DNA of 64,000 nt from Chitinophagaceae bacterium BSSC1 (GTDB lineage Bacteria > Bacteroidota > Bacteroidia > Chitinophagales > Chitinophagaceae): assembly GCA_002256435.1 (NCBI GenBank), contig NKJC01000001.1, forward strand, positions 1,426,001 through 1,490,000, in the 5' to 3' direction. Below the pieces are notes generated by a model. The model was not told where the DNA came from. It saw only the letters and a program-made list of their open reading frames with translations, and searched no databases. Position numbers and translations under genes: made by a program. Positions 63,379 to 64,000 of this stretch are shown in pieces; position 1 is the first letter of the stretch; each line of letters begins with the position of its first letter.

Positions 63379-64000
63379 ATGGTAGAAAGCATTGTACACT
63401 ATTTTGAGACCATTCCTAGTTTACATAGGGCCTTGATTTTGGCGGGTGGGATCAGTTTTTTCTGGATCATTGAGGGAGCTGTGCCCTTATTTAGGTTTCA
63501 GTATAACAAATGGCGTCATGCTGCGCTCAATATCTTTTTTACCCTCACTACCATTGTCATCAATTTTGCCTTTGCGTTATTGTTGGTCAAAGCCAGTGAT
63601 TGGGTGGTGGGTAAAAGATATGGACTGATGCAGTTGATGGAAATGCCCCTTTGGTTGTTTATGATTCTTGGCCTATTGCTCATGGATTTGATAGGCGCTT
63701 ACCTAATTCATTTTATTGAACACAAAGTAAAATGGATGTGGAAATTCCATATGGTACACCACGCAGATACCCATGTAGATACTACAACTGCCAACAGACA
63801 TCACCCCGGTGAAAGCGTGTTCCGCGCTGTGTTTGCCGTGTTGGCTACCATTATTTGTGGGGCACCTATGTGGTTGGTCATGTTGTACCAAAGTATGAGT
63901 GCTGTTCTCTCTCAGTTTAACCACGCCAATATTCGCTTGCCACAGTGGCTAGATGATGCTGTTAGTTGGGTGATTATCTCTCCCAATATGCACAAAGTGC
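63379..64000 (+). CDS. sterol desaturase/fatty acid hydroxylase family protein, 5' part
   Basis: The first 207 residues of a membrane di-iron enzyme; the gene runs off the window end. Four hydrophobic segments precede the His clusters: FIEHKVKWMWKFHMVHHADTH (H-x(3)-H and H-x-x-H-H type), NRHHPGE, and FNHANI, followed by SPNMHKV at the cut, where the final H-x-x-H-H cluster begins. The His-box pattern binds the di-iron centre. Members hydroxylate or desaturate lipids, sterols or carotenoids; the substrate is not evident. Confidence 0.88.
   Translation, partial: MVESIVHYFETIPSLHRALILAGGISFFWIIEGAVPLFRFQYNKWRHAALNIFFTLTTIVINFAFALLLVKASDWVVGKRYGLMQLMEMPLWLFMILGLLLMDLIGAYLIHFIEHKVKWMWKFHMVHHADTHVDTTTANRHHPGESVFRAVFAVLATIICGAPMWLVMLYQSMSAVLSQFNHANIRLPQWLDDAVSWVIISPNMHKV

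Noticed and set aside
1..64000. tRNA, rRNA or riboswitch near thiL, pnuC or dnaN
   Set aside because: Gaps before these genes are short and I could find no cloverleaf, TPP-box or NAD-type riboswitch pattern by eye.

Overview
The window is a piece of a Bacteroidota chromosome, most likely a freshwater or soil member of the Chitinophagaceae. This rests on gene content and protein style (GldB/TonB-era secreted proteins ending in a Gln signal cleavage, SusD-free BNR proteins, GH3-family enzyme, LpxR, DUF families usual in this phylum) and on TAnnTTTG-type promoter boxes; the genus is an inference.

Layout. Positions 1-18.5 kb and 46.7-64 kb are ordinary chromosome: uvrB (3' part), a BNR-repeat secreted protein, an EF-G-like GTPase, a GT39 membrane glycosyltransferase, an amidohydrolase, an MFS transporter, an L,D-transpeptidase, a UvrD/PcrA helicase, a GH5-like glycosidase and an Nfu iron-sulfur scaffold on the left; PnuC with a NadR-like kinase, MtgA, LysE, a GH3 enzyme, GT2, inositol monophosphatase, ThiL, an S41 peptidase, NagA, an omega-amidase, LpxR, RecX, a response regulator, DnaN, an orphan HigA and a sterol desaturase (3' end cut) on the right.

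The central part, 19.4-41.2 kb, is an integron-type gene cassette array. It holds 23 cassettes with 26 genes, all on the + strand, AT-rich, mostly one small gene each, separated by 135-205 bp imperfect palindromes with the architecture of attC sites. The boundary of every cassette can be read directly: each begins at a G^TT core and ends with the reverse complement of its own first 8-10 bases, while neighbouring cassettes have different cores. This covariation is what circular, site-specifically excised units leave behind. The attC sites fall into about four sequence families, one of them (about 200 bp) present eleven times. No canonical IntI with its extra domain is present; directly upstream, inserted behind the nfu terminator, is a 5'-truncated XerC/D-like tyrosine recombinase in the same orientation as the cassettes.

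Cassette cargo: a matrixin-type metalloprotease, an N-acyl-D-amino-acid deacylase-like lipoprotein, a CPBP membrane protease, an alpha/beta hydrolase, a GNAT acetyltransferase, VanZ-like, DUF4304, DKNYY and STM3941-like proteins, many unknown lipoproteins and membrane proteins, two recognisable toxin-antitoxin cassettes (MntA/HepT-like and UPF0175/PIN) and one unrecognised two-gene cassette with a HEPN-type motif. The last site (41.1 kb) is decayed, and is followed by a block without attC sites (41.2-46.6 kb: DUF5829-like, a Zn-protease-like protein, a membrane-bound AraC regulator and a beta-lactamase-fold hydrolase) before the conserved chromosome resumes.
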